DNA from: Metallyticus violacea
Lineage: Eukaryota > Arthropoda > Insecta > Mantodea > Metallyticidae
DNA length: 64,000 nucleotides
Assembly (NCBI GenBank): GCA_030762175.1
Contig: CM060846.1
Coordinates: forward strand, 232,997,512 to 233,061,511
Direction: 5' to 3'
In this document: positions 9,954 to 20,458 of the stretch, piece by piece
Layout: each line of letters begins with the position of its first letter
Numbering within the stretch: the first letter of the stretch is position 1
The notes under the pieces: generated by a model
Databases searched by the model: none
Seen by the model: the letters and a program-made list of their open reading frames with translations, nothing else
What the model was told of the DNA's origin: nothing
Translations under genes and position numbers: made by a program

Positions 9954-11455
9954 TCAATTATCTTTTCTTGTTGAAAATGTTGTGGTTTCTTTGATATGTT
10001 TTTGTCTCTTGAATTTCTGCACCTTTTTATGTATTAGTTCTTTTTTAAAACCATTTTTAAATGCTGTTTCTTCTATTTTTTTGTATTCTTTAAAATAGTC
10101 TTCTTTGCTAATTTGTAGGTTAACTAGCTGGTGTGTTAAACTGTTAATTACTGCATTTTTGTGCGCTGTGGGGTTAAAACTGTCAGCTTTGATGTGATTA
10201 TCTGCGTGTGTATTGTTTCTGTATATTCCAAATTTAGGGTTTTCTTGGCATTTCATTATTTTAATATCCAAGAATGGCAGCGTGTTATCTGTTTCTATTT
10301 CGTATGTAAATGATATGTTTATATCTTGTATATTTAGAAGTTTTAAGGCATCGTCAATGAGTTTTTTGTTAACTATGGCAAATATATCGTCTACATATCT
10401 GTACCATACCTTAAATATGTATGGAAAAGCTGTGTTGATGTGTGTTTCAAATCTACTCATGAAGAGATGAGCTAGAAATGGAGATAAGGGGCTGCCCATT
10501 ATAAGTCCTGCCTGTTGTTTATAAAATTTTCCTTTAAAAGTAAAAAAGGCTTGATTTATGCCAATCATGTAGATAAATCAGGTGTTTTTCTTTTGGTATG
10601 TTTGGAAACAGAGATTCTACGTCAAAAGATATAAGAGTGTCAGGGGGATGCAATTTTATGTCTTTAATTTTTTCTATTAACTGATGTAAATTGTTTATGC
10701 TCCTGGTTTGAAATTTTGGTAATGTCTTGAATCTATTAGCTAACCATTTTGCTAAATAGTAAGAGGGAGTATTGATGTTGTTAATGATGGGGCGCATACC
10801 ATTTCCAGTCTTGTGAATTTTAGGTAAACCATATACCTTAGCTATTTTAGGGTTGCTCTGTTTTATTTTGTATATTGTTTCTTTTGGAATGACTGTACAT
10901 GTTTTCAGAACCTCATTGATGGAATTAACACACCCTTTCAATGGGTCTGACTGGATCTGAACATATTCTTTTTTATTTAATAAATTCTGCATTCTATTAT
11001 TATAATCTTCTTTATCCGATATTACTACTCTGTTTTCTTTGTCTGCTTTAGTATAAACAACATCTTTTTCATTTAAGAATTTTATTGTATTCTTATAAGT
11101 TTGTGTACTGCTGTATTCTTTTTAACAATGCCTTTAAAAACTTTTTCTGATTTAATTCTATTTCTTTTTCTTTGTTCTTCAATCCTTCAATGACCACTTC
11201 CAAATCTACCAAATAATCCTCTATTTCAGTGGAGTATTGTACACAAGTTTTTAAGCCTTTATTTAGAAATGCTAATTCTCCTTTTTTGAAATTTTCATTA
11301 GATAGATTTTCTACATAATTCTGTTTAGGGTTTGGAGTTTTCTTTGGTGTATGATAAAGATTACTAAATTTTCTTTTTTGATTACTGACTTTTTTGTTTA
11401 CTCGAAATCGTATATGTTCTAAGGCTGTTCTAATTAAATCATACAATGATATCAA
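9954..11455 (-). pseudogene. PLE reverse transcriptase, N-terminal to RT part
   Basis: Three minus-strand frames join head to tail: 11455-11093 (basic N-terminus and a Lys/Glu-rich helix), a frame from ~11100 to 10534, and 10568-9954. They are separated by two frameshifts (near 11105 and 10570). RT motifs in order: VYGLPKIHKTGNGMRPII, TLISFDVESLFPNIP (motif A, Asp present), KQQAGLIMGSPLSPFLAHLF (motif B) and WYRYVDDIFAI (motif C with both Asp), then LPFLDIKIM. The catalytic triad is therefore intact. The frame breaks at 9954 where the inverted arm begins, so the native GIY-YIG domain is disconnected. The start MISLYDL overlaps the PLE terminal block, so its Met may be the true start. Confidence 0.88.
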
Positions 11456-11504
11456 TTAATATGATTAGCTTCACTGTGCAAGTTCCAATTTACATTTAAG
11501 TAAG

Positions 11505-12295
11505 TAAAATATTGTATAGATGTTTGAAACTTGAAAGTGATGTACTAAATGAATGTCTTACATACCAAAGAGATGTAATGGGAAGAGAGTGTTGGCTGGA
11601 AGAGGTGGCAAAACTGTTAAAAGAAATTGGAATGGGAGATGTATGGTGATTGGTTGAACTCAGAAGTGAGACAGAGGGTAGAAAATAGAGGGGCAAGAGA
11701 TCTGGGCTAGCTTAGAGGATAAAAGTTCCTTATATTTATATAAAGTAGTTGAAAGAAATTGGGGATGGGAGAAATATATAGACGTAAATGATCAATTTGG
11801 AAGAATAGGTTTTGTATGGATGCATACAGGGGTATTATTTTTAAAAGGACTAAGGCTAAATTGTGAAGAAGGATGCATTATGTGTGAGAAAGTGGAAAGT
11901 ATGTTCCATTGTTTAATTGAAAATGAAATGGTAAAAATGTGCAGGTATAACATCTGGGATGGAAAATGGGACAAATTACAACAACAAATAGTGGCAACAA
12001 AAGTGTTATCCAAAACGACAATAGAGAATTTTATTAAGATAGGGGAATTTTTAGTAAAAGAAAGGGATAAATGGAGAAGTAGTATAAAGAAGGAGCTTGA
12101 GGACGCAAGCAGTAATGAAAATTAATAATTAGTTTTAGGGATCCTTTATCATACAAAGGACATGATGGATAGGATATGGAAGGGCCTCTGTATTGGTGCT
12201 GCTGAACTTTTGGGGATTTTTTGTGTATGTAAATTAAAATGTAATTGTATAATCTTGTAAACTATGTATGCTTTGCCTGATATTTCCAATATTGA
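11505..12295 (+). pseudogene. LINE C-terminal fragment, part 2
   Basis: It resumes the LINE broken at 7663. The first stretch (11511-11700) translates to KLESDVLNECLTYQRDVMGR and WLEEVAKLLKEIG. The frame 11820-12125 contains CEEGCIMCEKVESMFHCLIE, a CxxC...H...C knuckle typical of the C-terminus of I/R1-group LINEs, then a Lys-rich tail. The region 3' of 12125 is probably the LINE 3' UTR, ending near 12295 in TATTGAAAAAAATTC. It is related to the LINEs at 13.5-19.3 and 58-59 kb (shared K-S-x-x-LYK and knuckle layout) but is a different subfamily. Confidence 0.75.
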
Positions 12296-12885
12296 AAAAA
12301 ATTCATTCTCAGTTTTTATGTTTAACAAACCTGATCTAGAGATACCTGGTATAGAACTACATATTTAGTGTAATATAACCTTGCCCCACCTACATCTGTA
12401 CTCTGTCACACAGGGTGTAGAAATATGCCTCATGCCTCTTAGAGAACATCTATTTGTGAGCCACTAAATTTTTCCAAAAGATTTGAAGGACCAGTGTAGG
12501 TGGGGCATTGATATTTGGTCAGGGTGGTAACCAGTGGGAGTTCTTCCGCATTTTTACTTATTTTGACCAGTTGTTTTTAATTAATTAGGTAATTGGGTAG
12601 TGTTCAAATGTTTTATTTATTTTGATAGCAAATTGGACAGTCAATAAAGAACATTTTCATTATTCTATAAAATGTATTTAATGGTATAGAATTATATTAT
12701 TAATTATCATGTGTCTGCCAGTAACTAGTAGACATATAATTGAACATAGATCTAAACAGTGCTATAGTAGAAAGAATCTCATGATCACAACTTTTTATCA
12801 GCTATTCTATTGGTCAAACATACAGCATGGTTGGCTTTTGACTTTCACATATTTTGTCTATCTAGGATAATTCTTTTTTTGATTA
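12296..12885. other. Interval without recognised genes
   Basis: AT-rich; nothing matched to a family in the window. Confidence 0.55.
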
Positions 12886-13158
12886 AGTTTATTTACAGAT
12901 GATCTTTAACATCTCAGGTCATCAGCATCCCATTCAAATTAGCATGTGAAATGGCAACAAATTTTGCTCAAAGGCCCATTTTTTCAGGCTTGTGGTTCTT
13001 TATTGTGCCATAAATGTATGACACAGGACCCCATGGCTTTTACTTACCTTTCAAAGAAAGCCATACTTAGGATTTTTACCCCAAAAAATCTGCCATTCCT
13101 GGCTGGGATCGGACCCTCGATCTTGGATTTAGGAGGCACACACATCAGGACTGACATC
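12886..13158 (-). mobile_element. tRNA-Glu/Gly-like SINE, family S2, copy a (old)
   Basis: The reverse complement carries the S2 hallmarks in order: box B remnant GGGTCCGATCCCAGCCAGG, the body CCTAAGTATGGCTTTCTTTG, AAGTAAAAGCCATGGGGTCC, and the 3' end GATGACCTGAGATGTTAAAGA. Box A is eroded. Substitutions are numerous compared with the copies at 40-57 kb. Confidence 0.85.
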
Positions 13159-14413
13159 TAGGAAGATGTCTCATGGTAAAATGATAGTACATTTTTTGTA
13201 AAATGGCAGAGCAAGCAAAAAACAGAAAATGTGTAAGCAAATCTGTGTCTGTATTTTAATTGGAAAAATGGACTGAATAAGGGCAGATAATGAAATAACT
13301 TATACTAATGTACAAGTAATTTTAAATTCCGAAATCTTCAAGTTCATAGTATTTACATTTAGAAAAAACCTAATTCGGCATAATTGTTTTGAATAAATTG
13401 TGAATGAAATGCAATATGAAAAATATTGACGTATTAAATATTATGAGTGCTCAAATAAAAATCATATATTATTTATACATCCGTCTTCCAGAAATAACAT
13501 TGTTTACCAGATTTTCTTTTTTTTGAATGAATGAATGAATGAATTTATTACATCAAACAACATTATTTTACAATTAAATTTACATGAACAAAATACCAAA
13601 TTTGACTCCAAAATTTATATAATATTTTATGAGTATTTAACTAATTAACATACCTAACCCTCATTGTAATATTTGAATACTACATTTTCTTATTCATTAA
13701 AGTTTTGAACCCTAGTCCCTGGTTCATCAGTAGTTGCCTACTGGAATATTCAGGGGACCAGGCTCCATACTACCCTCTTATACATTAAATATTAAAATGT
13801 ATTTCTGCCAATACTGTTCCTAAAAATTTTTACAATAACTCTCAAAATATCTAAATTTAACAATATCAAAACTAATTCATTCCCTTTGACATTATAATTT
13901 TCCCTTTTTCCTAAATCACTGTCCGCGGTTCCTCCAGAAGACTCAGGTTCATTATTATAAATAAATTGCAACACCTATAACAACCACTATAATTACATTC
14001 TTTTAAATCAAAATAAATTAAATACTATTCCTACTTATTTCTTTAATACTAAATAATTACCTAATGTAGTCTATAGGAAATGGTGCTGGCCACTTGTCCA
14101 AATAGGCATACATTAATACTTTCTTTTATTTGCAGTTTTCCAAATATACTCACTAGCCCCTATTCCTTTCATTAACTTATCATTACAAACTTTGACAGCT
14201 ATTCCTATCAATCCATCCTACTATTCCCATAATACCATCTCCTTGTATTTATCTCAGCCCCTATTAGGCCCCTCATCTCTGGTTCATCGTCCATTACCCG
14301 CTGAGATATCCAAAAAATTTGGGTTCAAATATTCCATTTCTGCATCTAAATTCACCAGGTATCCCTTATACTCTGCTTTCATTATTCCCCCAAATACTTC
14401 TTAAATTGTCATC

Positions 14414-14803
14414 CTACGCTTTTTCAACCGACCATTTCCATTTCATCCTAACATCCCATAGAAATTGCTCTAATTGTCTTAATTGCCCTTGATCTAAAAA
14501 CATTTTCTTGATCCCTACACATTTATTGCTTCTTAACCACTTCTCCCTAATTAATATTTTCCTCCGTATGTTCGTTCCTCTGCATTCCAACAAAATATGC
14601 ATTACATTCTGATTCTGCCCACAGATGGGAAATATACTTTGCATTATATTCCCCCTTAGGCCTCTTAGTTTCCATACTCCTAGCCAAAACCATGCAATAC
14701 CTTCCCTCTCCTCCCTGTTGCATATTTCTAAATATCTATCTGTTTCCATCTTAATTATTTTATACAGAACTAATGACTTCATCTCCCTCAACCCTGCCCA
14801 CAT
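14414..14803 (-). pseudogene. LINE ORF2 C-terminal segment with zinc knuckle
   Basis: A 129-codon minus-strand frame. It contains EREGIAWFWLGVWKLRGLRG and then FPICGQNQNVMHILLECRG, the CxxC...H....C knuckle at the end of I/R1-type ORF2. The Cys/His spacing is CX2C-X8-H-X4-C minus the first Cys context. The following ~50 residues are Lys/Arg-rich up to the stop. It is part of the 13.5-19.35 kb LINE and is homologous to 58628-58927, where the block EREGIAWFRLCVWKL is shared. Confidence 0.85.
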
Positions 14804-15109
14804 TTCTTGTTTATCCCTATCTTTGAACCTAGATCAAACATATTTTCATATCCCAAGAACCATATCAAATCTTTGTACCCATACATCTCCTAGTCCTTCC
14901 AACTAGGCCTTAACTTTGCTCAACCAATTCTAGGCACTCAGGTGATTTCCTTGGTAATTAAGACACCCTTTTAGCATATTTTCCTCTGACAGCTTATTTA
15001 TGCTGTACCAATATTTGATTACTCTTCCCATCACCATCCCTTCCACACTGGTTTTCCCCATTTCTAGGAGAACCTATATTGGCCATATTCTGTGGTGCAC
15101 CCAACATTA

Positions 15110-15404
15110 CGACCGCCACGGGTGGCCGAGGTGGTTAAGGCACGGACTCGTGAGCGGGAGGTCTGCGGTTCGAATCCTGCCAGGACCGTCCTCCCTGACT
15201 GGGGTTTTTTCCAGGTTTTCCTCAGTCTTCATAACTGGCAAATGCCGGGGAGGTACCTAAACTTAGGCCTGGAACGCTTCCTTCCTTAAAAAAAAAAAAA
15301 TCCTCTCCTAATTTATCATTTCATCTCATGTATCATCAGTGTCCACCGCCTGTGGTGCCTCAGTAGTAAAAACGGGCGTTAAACACTACTCAAAAAAAAA
15401 AAAA
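15110..15404 (+). mobile_element. S1 SINE copy c, inserted in the LINE
   Basis: A complete S1 head (CCGCCACGGGTGGCCGAGG, box B GGTTCGAATCCTGCCAGG), a body, and an A-rich tail of about 13 A. It is flanked by a perfect 10-bp target duplication CCCAACATTA (15100-15109 and 15405-15414). It lies antisense to the LINE ORF2 and is younger than it. Confidence 0.95.
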
Positions 15405-15479
15405 CCCAACATTAGTTTGCAGAAGTCTGTTACTATTAAATCCATTTTCTCCCACCCCTTATCTATCCCCCAAATCTGA

Positions 15480-16700
15480 ACTCATGTGCCCATCTTGATT
15501 CCACTAGGGCTATATACAACCTTCCAAACCATGGCACCATCATTGGTGCCTATATATAAACATTTTTTCAGTAATCCCAATGCTGTTCTCCCTTTAGCTA
15601 GCTCCCACTTTTCTTATTTCCCAATCCTCTTTCCTATACAAATTGACACCCAGGTAAATAAAGTTCTCCATTATTTTCATTTCTTTGCCTCCCCCCCCCC
15701 CACGGACCATTTTTCTGATCTTTTCTATTTCATTCCTCTTTTAAACACAATCTTTGATTTGCTTTGGTTCACTTTTAGCCCCCACGCCTTACAATATCTC
15801 TCAATTTCTGCTATTGCTCAACTTAAATTTCAGATACTGAACCCACCATTAAGTCATTGGCATACAATAAACCTGGATTTCCATATTCCCTATAACTGGC
15901 ACAGCAGACTACCAGACTACCTACTGTTTAGCTATCCATGATGTCATCTTTAATAAATTGAGCAACAAATTTCAGATACTGAACCCACCATTAAGTCATT
16001 GGCATACAATAAACCTGGATTTCCATATTCCCTATAGCTGGCACAGCAGACTACCTACTGTTTAGCTATCCATGATGTCATCTTTAATAAATTGAGCAAT
16101 ATGGAGCTCAATTTACAACCTTGTCTAAGTCCTCTTTTCTGTGTAACTTCGGCTGTTTTTTCCTTCTCCCTACATTTGATACAAAAGGTGTCCTGTTAGC
16201 ATAGTTCCATTAGTATCTGCACCATGTCTTTACTCAACCCTTTCAGCCTTAGCTATATCTCCCTTATTATCCTGTCATACACTTTCTCTAAATCTATAAA
16301 TATGATGTACAACCTCCCTCTCTTTAACCCCTAAATATTTATTGATCAACGCTTTCATGATTGTTATATTATCATTGTGCTTCTACCCTTCCTGAATCTA
16401 TGGTTCTCTCCCACCCATTTTTGTATTTTTTCCACCAAAATTTCTGTAAATATTTTTCCCAAGTTGTGACAGAAATGCTATTCCTTTGTTGTTACATGGG
16501 TCATCTACACTTCCCTTACCTTTATATATGGGCTGAATTATAGCCACCCTGCAATTCTTTGGGATTGATTTATCATCCTTCATTCCATTCAAAAGTCTTG
16601 ACAAACACTGAAGCCTATCGTTATCCTCGCACCATGCTTGTAAAAATTCTACTGGCATTTCATCCATGTCCATGGCTTTGTTCTTTTTGAACCTCCCTAC
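15480..16700 (-). pseudogene. LINE reverse transcriptase domain, decayed
   Basis: The minus-strand frame 16673-16398 begins MDMDEMPVEFLQAW and continues with CRVAIIQPIYKGKGSVDDP and KGIAFLSQLGK, the RT entry and 'IPLIHKKGD...YRPI' region of LINE RTs. Downstream in other frames are RGLRQGC (motif-B region, normally GxRQGxPLSP) near 16110-16130 and YANDLM near 15868, where YADD is expected; the first catalytic Asp is Asn in this copy. Stops and frameshifts are frequent. The RT would copy the LINE RNA at the nicked target; this copy cannot. Confidence 0.85.
15825..16100 (-). repeat. 142-bp tandem duplication inside LINE RT
   Basis: AAATTTCAGATACTGAACCC starts at 15825 and again at 15967. Both units run through the YANDLM-coding segment to ATAAATTGAGCAA. 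Unit 2 lacks 8 bp (a CCAGACTA step). Otherwise only isolated differences are seen. Confidence 0.95.
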
Positions 16701-17593
16701 CAGGTTCTAAACTTCATCCTTTGAGAATGGACTATCCAGTTCCTCTATGTAATTACATCCAGCTTGAGGTTCCATCTACCAGAACCCCCCTTTATCAAAC
16801 AATTGCTGGAAGTATCTTAACCACGGGTAGGTTTGATTGAAGCCCCTAGCACCCATTTTCTGGTGCATTTTCTAACCACCTCCCAGGTTGTGAGGTACTC
16901 CCTTAGTTTATTTTAATCTCTATCTCGCTGGCCCTTTCTTTCCCAAATTCTCTTTTCAACTCCACCAATAGTTGCATTGCCTCTTTTACTAGAATCATTT
17001 CTTCCCTATCTCTCCTTCCATTTTTTCCCCCATAGAAACACTGCCCTTATCACCATATTACACATACTCCTACACTCATCGAGCCAGTCCTTCCCTGTGC
17101 TAATCTTTCTACTAATCTTTTTCATATTTCTCCCCACCCATTTTAACACAAACATGTATATCTCCAATGCTACCCTTTCCTTAAGCTTTTTGTCATTGAG
17201 ATAATACCATGGATACATAATTTTGACATTTCAGAGATTATCACCCCATAAAACTCATCACTCTTCTCCTTGATCCATTTATATTGTTCCATTTTCACTG
17301 AGTGCTGTTCTCTGCCACTCTTCTCCCTTCAACCATTATTGTATTTACTAATAAAATAATACTCAGTGGGAAATGCACACTATTGCCAAAATCATTTAAT
17401 ACCTTAAAATTTTCTATTTATGGCAATAAATCCTCACTTCTTATAACATAGCCAAAACCACCAGTACACTTAAACTCACCTTCCTTGACCTCCCCCCCCA
17501 CCACCTGTTTAATATAACATAGTTCCTATTTTCACAAAACTCCATCAGTTTCAAACCTTCCTCATTCACTAATTTATCTTTGCTAACTCTCCC
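16701..17593 (-). pseudogene. LINE linker between endonuclease and RT
   Basis: Minus-strand coding remnants with no isolated motif. The frame 17218-17006 (LKERVALEIYMFVLKWVGRN) is the segment also found, diverged, at 63185-63440. Low-complexity CCCCCC stretches are frequent. Confidence 0.6.
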
Positions 17594-18060
17594 TCACATG
17601 ACTACATCCTCATCCCTTACCTCATCCACCCAAGAGCTACTGCTCCTGGCTTGGAGCCCTCCACATCTTGCATTTAAATTCCCTGCTAACAAAATTTCAA
17701 ATGTGGTACCTTCTGTCTTAATTTCCTCTATTTCCTCTTCGATACGTTGGAGCAGTAGAGGATTGTGAAAATCAGAATTTTTGGGAGGGTTGTATATTAT
17801 TCCCAAACAAATTTCCCAGCTTTGAAACATCAGCCTTATTAACTCATTTTTAATAAATACCCCTATTCCACCAGAATTCTACCTCTTACCTTATTTCTCC
17901 TTCCTGCTTTGTTAATAAATGAAAAACCTCGCATAACCGTGTGTGCATCCTCTTGTAACCAAGTTTCTATTAAGGCTAAGATCTGGATTTCTTTCATAAT
18001 AGTTTTGACATAACCTAACTTCAACCCTCTTTGTAAACGTTCACAATTCCAAAAAAACTA
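17594..18060 (-). pseudogene. LINE APE-like endonuclease domain
   Basis: On the minus strand, near 17990-17940, an LxETWLQEDAH-like block and a gap-separated GFSFINKAGRRNK block are visible. These are followed by GGIGVFIKNEL (17870-17840) and, in the frame 17830-17594, CLGIIYNPPKNS and ILLAGNLNARCG. The last corresponds to the GDFNA(R/H) motif with Asp changed to Asn. Motif order is that of apurinic/apyrimidinic-type LINE endonucleases that nick target DNA. Several stops interrupt it. Confidence 0.8.
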
Positions 18061-18394
18061 TTCTCACAATATCCTTACCTCCCGTTCTTTCCTGCTGAGA
18101 CTCTGCTTTGAACCTGAATTCATTTAACTTTCTCTGACTTCTGCACACCACCCCCTCCGGCCCTCTCTCTTCCCCTGATCCTACCCCTCCCTATTCTCAC
18201 TTTGTGCTATAATTGCCAGTTTAACCTCTAGTAAACTTCCCAGGGGTGTTGAAATGATATTGGATGTTTTGTTGGAGTTGGTAACTTTTCCTGTACTCTG
18301 CTGCATTGGTTCTCTTGCTTATTGAGTCAGCCAACCTCTGGCTGATGTTCTTCTCTATGGTGACATCACCGATTTGCCCAGCTGGTGTCCTTGA

Positions 18395-19085
18395 TTATCC
18401 ACTTCTTCCCTTGCTCTTGACACAAGCTCGCCTTTCAAACCAGTTGCACCAACCTTTGTATTGTCCGCCATTTCCTATAGTTTCCGAGCCATTTTTAATA
18501 TCTGCTGATTCATATCCTCTCCTATTCTTGTCCCTTAGCTCCATCTCATTCTCTGCTACCACTCTTCCATCTATCCACTGTTGAAAATTGCATATGTATG
18601 CCTGCCTTCCCTCGGCTGTTGCTCTCTTCATTCCCTGTACCAACTAGAACTAAGTCTACATTGTTCAGCTGACATGTCCCTGTTAATAAATATATGAGTT
18701 CCTTTTAATATTTTACTTCTATTTACACCTAATATACCATTCGTGCTAAAGTAAATCTTACAATAATCATCCTCTTTCCCCTTTGTCTTCAGATCCAATG
18801 GGCATCAGCAATCTCCCAGCCCTGTTGTTGCATTCTAAGCTGGTTTTCTAGTATTTCTATCACTTCTTGAATTGGCCACCCACTTTCTTCCACCCTGGAG
18901 CAAATCAGTAGCAGTTTGTGATATCTTTCTTCCATTTTGTTTATTCTAAATTTAACACATTCCATTTCTCTATTCATTCCTTGAATTTCCTGCCTGATTT
19001 CCTCCTTGATTTTCTTCACAGCCGCACTCATTCTATTTCCTAACTGTTCCTCCATCCCTTCCATCTTCTTGATGAGTTGCTCCAA
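18395..19085 (-). pseudogene. LINE ORF1, coiled-coil RNA-binding protein remnant
   Basis: The frame 19085-18789 is a Met/Glu/Lys-rich helix (MEQLIKKMEGMEEQLGNRMS... KIKEEIRQEIQGMN) with heptad-like spacing, then EVIEILENQL. After a stop region, IFINRDMSAEQC (near 18690) and a basic segment lead into the frame 18643-18395. This is the coiled coil plus RNA-binding layout of LINE ORF1 proteins, placed 5' of the endonuclease as expected. Assignment rests on layout and composition rather than a strict motif. Confidence 0.6.
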
Positions 19086-19353
19086 ACCAGCTTGGTTCTA
19101 ACCTGGACCCTGGTTTATCTTTATGCCTCATATTATCAGAAAAATCAGAACCACCATAATCTCAACAAAGCTATTACTCACTTTTCCTCCATTTTTTGAA
19201 TCTGTAAGAACCATTGATTTCTTGCTTCCTAATGAACCAATTCTAATCCTATATGTACCTAAATCCACTCTCATTGCTACTTATTCCCTTTTTGCACTTT
19301 AGAACAGGAGCTAACTGTCCACAATCTTGCTCTTCCGCTGCTTGCTTAGCACT

Positions 19354-19740
19354 CAGAAATTTTATTATTAAAACATAGGTTTGGGTCTGAAATAATTAAA
19401 AATTAATACACATATTTTGGAATTGAGACAACTTTATAAATCTAAGATTGAGCAGAATCATGGTTCTAGTGATTTACAAGAAAGTAATGACACTCATATT
19501 ACCAGTGAAGTACAATATGTCAGCGAAGAAAGATAGCAGCAGAAAAAGATAGGGATGTAAATGACTGCAAAATTCATTAATGAATTATATGACAGAAAAT
19601 GGCAGAGCAAAAAAAGAAAATGAAAATACTGCTATTATATAGACCAAAATGTAAAGGATGATTCTAGGATATAAACATCCCATAATATGAATATTGGAGG
19701 TAGGAAGTCAAAATAATTGAGCTCTATATTAATCTTCTTT
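19354..19740. other. Interval without recognised genes
   Basis: Nothing supportable between the LINE 5' end and the PLE fragment. Confidence 0.5.
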
Positions 19741-19870
19741 AATCTTCAGCCAGGCTAAAGTTGAGAACTAAATGTTCTTGAAACCGGTTCCATACATTAT
19801 GACAAGTAAGTGAAGCATTAAGAGTATGTAGTTCAACTGAATCATACAATGATATCGATTAAAAAGTTAC
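19740..19870 (+). mobile_element. PLE terminus with rearranged hammerhead-like motif
   Basis: GAGAACTAAATGTTCTTGAAACCGG is followed by the PLE end blocks AAGTGAAGCATTAAGAGTAT and TCATACAATGATATCGATT. Upstream, the 19-bp block TCTTCAGCCAGGCTAAAG is in the opposite orientation to the one in the 7.73-kb copy, so the CUGAAGA half of the core lies on the other strand. The motif cannot fold as a hammerhead here. Confidence 0.8.
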
Positions 19871-19979
19871 CCAACTTTGCTTTACCACCCAAAAGCAAAT
19901 TAATTTAAAAAATGCTTTAATGAACATAACATCCCATTGGCTCTCTAAAAAAATTTAGTATTATAAATGCATTAAAATC

Positions 19980-20275
19980 ATGTGAAAAAGATGCAGTACC
20001 AATTCACAAGAAATCTGGTATTTATCAATTTAATTGTGAAAATTGCAATAAAATGTATAGGGAAAACAAAAAGAAACTTGGAAGCTCACACAAAGGTACA
20101 TTTCAAAAATATTAAATACAAACAAATGGAAAAATCAGCAGTAGCAGCACATTTCTGGGCCAAAAATCATGACTTTAAAAAGGAGCCTAAATGATTAAAA
20201 ACAGCCAAAAATGCAGTTGTCAACTTAGGAAAAGATTTTTATTGTAAAAACAAAAATTCCATCTTGAACTTTTGA
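19980..20275 (+). pseudogene. PLE GIY-YIG endonuclease fragment
   Basis: The plus-strand frame 19982-20194 carries CIGKTKRNLEAHTKVHFKNI and SAVAAHFWAKNHDFKKEPK. Another frame just upstream (about 20010-20050) carries SGIYQFNCENCNKMY, so GIY and the YIG-like CIG are split by a frameshift near 20055. A tail NLGKDFYCKNKNSILNF follows a stop at 20192. It is about 60% similar to the 7.8-9.9 kb copies by eye. Confidence 0.8.
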
Positions 20276-20341
20276 GATTCCACCATTGGATTGTTTAAGC
20301 CAATTCATTCTACCATCTACAATTTTGTATGCATAGCATAC

Positions 20342-20458
20342 AAAAATTGTTTTGAAGATTCAGAACATTATTATGAGAACTTCTATTCCACTTTGTTTTG
20401 GGGATAACAAAAATTATTTTGAAGATTTGAAACATTGTTATGAGAACTTCTATTCCAC
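20342..20458. repeat. 67-bp tandem duplication
   Basis: AAAAATTGTTTTGAAGATTC at 20342 recurs as AAAAATTATTTTGAAGATTT at 20409. Both units continue into TATGAGAACTTCTATTCCAC. Confidence 0.9.

Larger units (their letters stand above)
9429..9958 (+). repeat. Right arm of ~530-bp PLE inverted repeat
   Basis: Inverted copy of 8365-8902. It ends at ATGATTTCAAT, where the minus-strand RT part (9954-11455) begins directly. Confidence 0.9.
7664..11504 (-). mobile_element. Composite Penelope-like element inserted in a LINE
   Basis: A 3.84-kb block made of several pieces of one PLE family. It contains a minus-strand 3' part (7664-8335), a ~530-bp inverted repeat with RT-thumb and GIY-YIG coding DNA (8365-9958), and a minus-strand N-terminal and RT part (9954-11455). 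It is bounded by imperfect 17-bp direct repeats (7647-7663 and 11505-11521, one mismatch), which lie inside a LINE reading frame. This fits insertion of the whole composite in one event, or one insertion followed by rearrangement. The right edge block TGATTAGCTTCACTGTG recurs at 8345 (reverse), 23270 and 27520. Confidence 0.75.
13515..19353 (-). mobile_element. Near full-length APE-type LINE, decayed
   Basis: One minus-strand non-LTR retrotransposon running from about 19353 (5') to a 3' tail at 13515-13545, where AATAAATTCATTCATTCATT ends in an A-rich stretch. In order it holds an ORF1 with a coiled coil, an APE endonuclease, an RT and a C-terminal knuckle. The plus strand is very C/T-rich with few long frames, and the many plus-strand open frames here are antisense shadows. 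It is interrupted by an S1 SINE (15110-15404) and an internal 142-bp duplication. The group is probably I/R1-like; I could not assign a clade firmly. No convincing target duplication was found. Confidence 0.85.

Noticed and set aside
15486..15941. 151-codon plus-strand frame
   Set aside because: Antisense shadow of the minus-strand LINE RT; the C/T-rich strand has few stops by composition.
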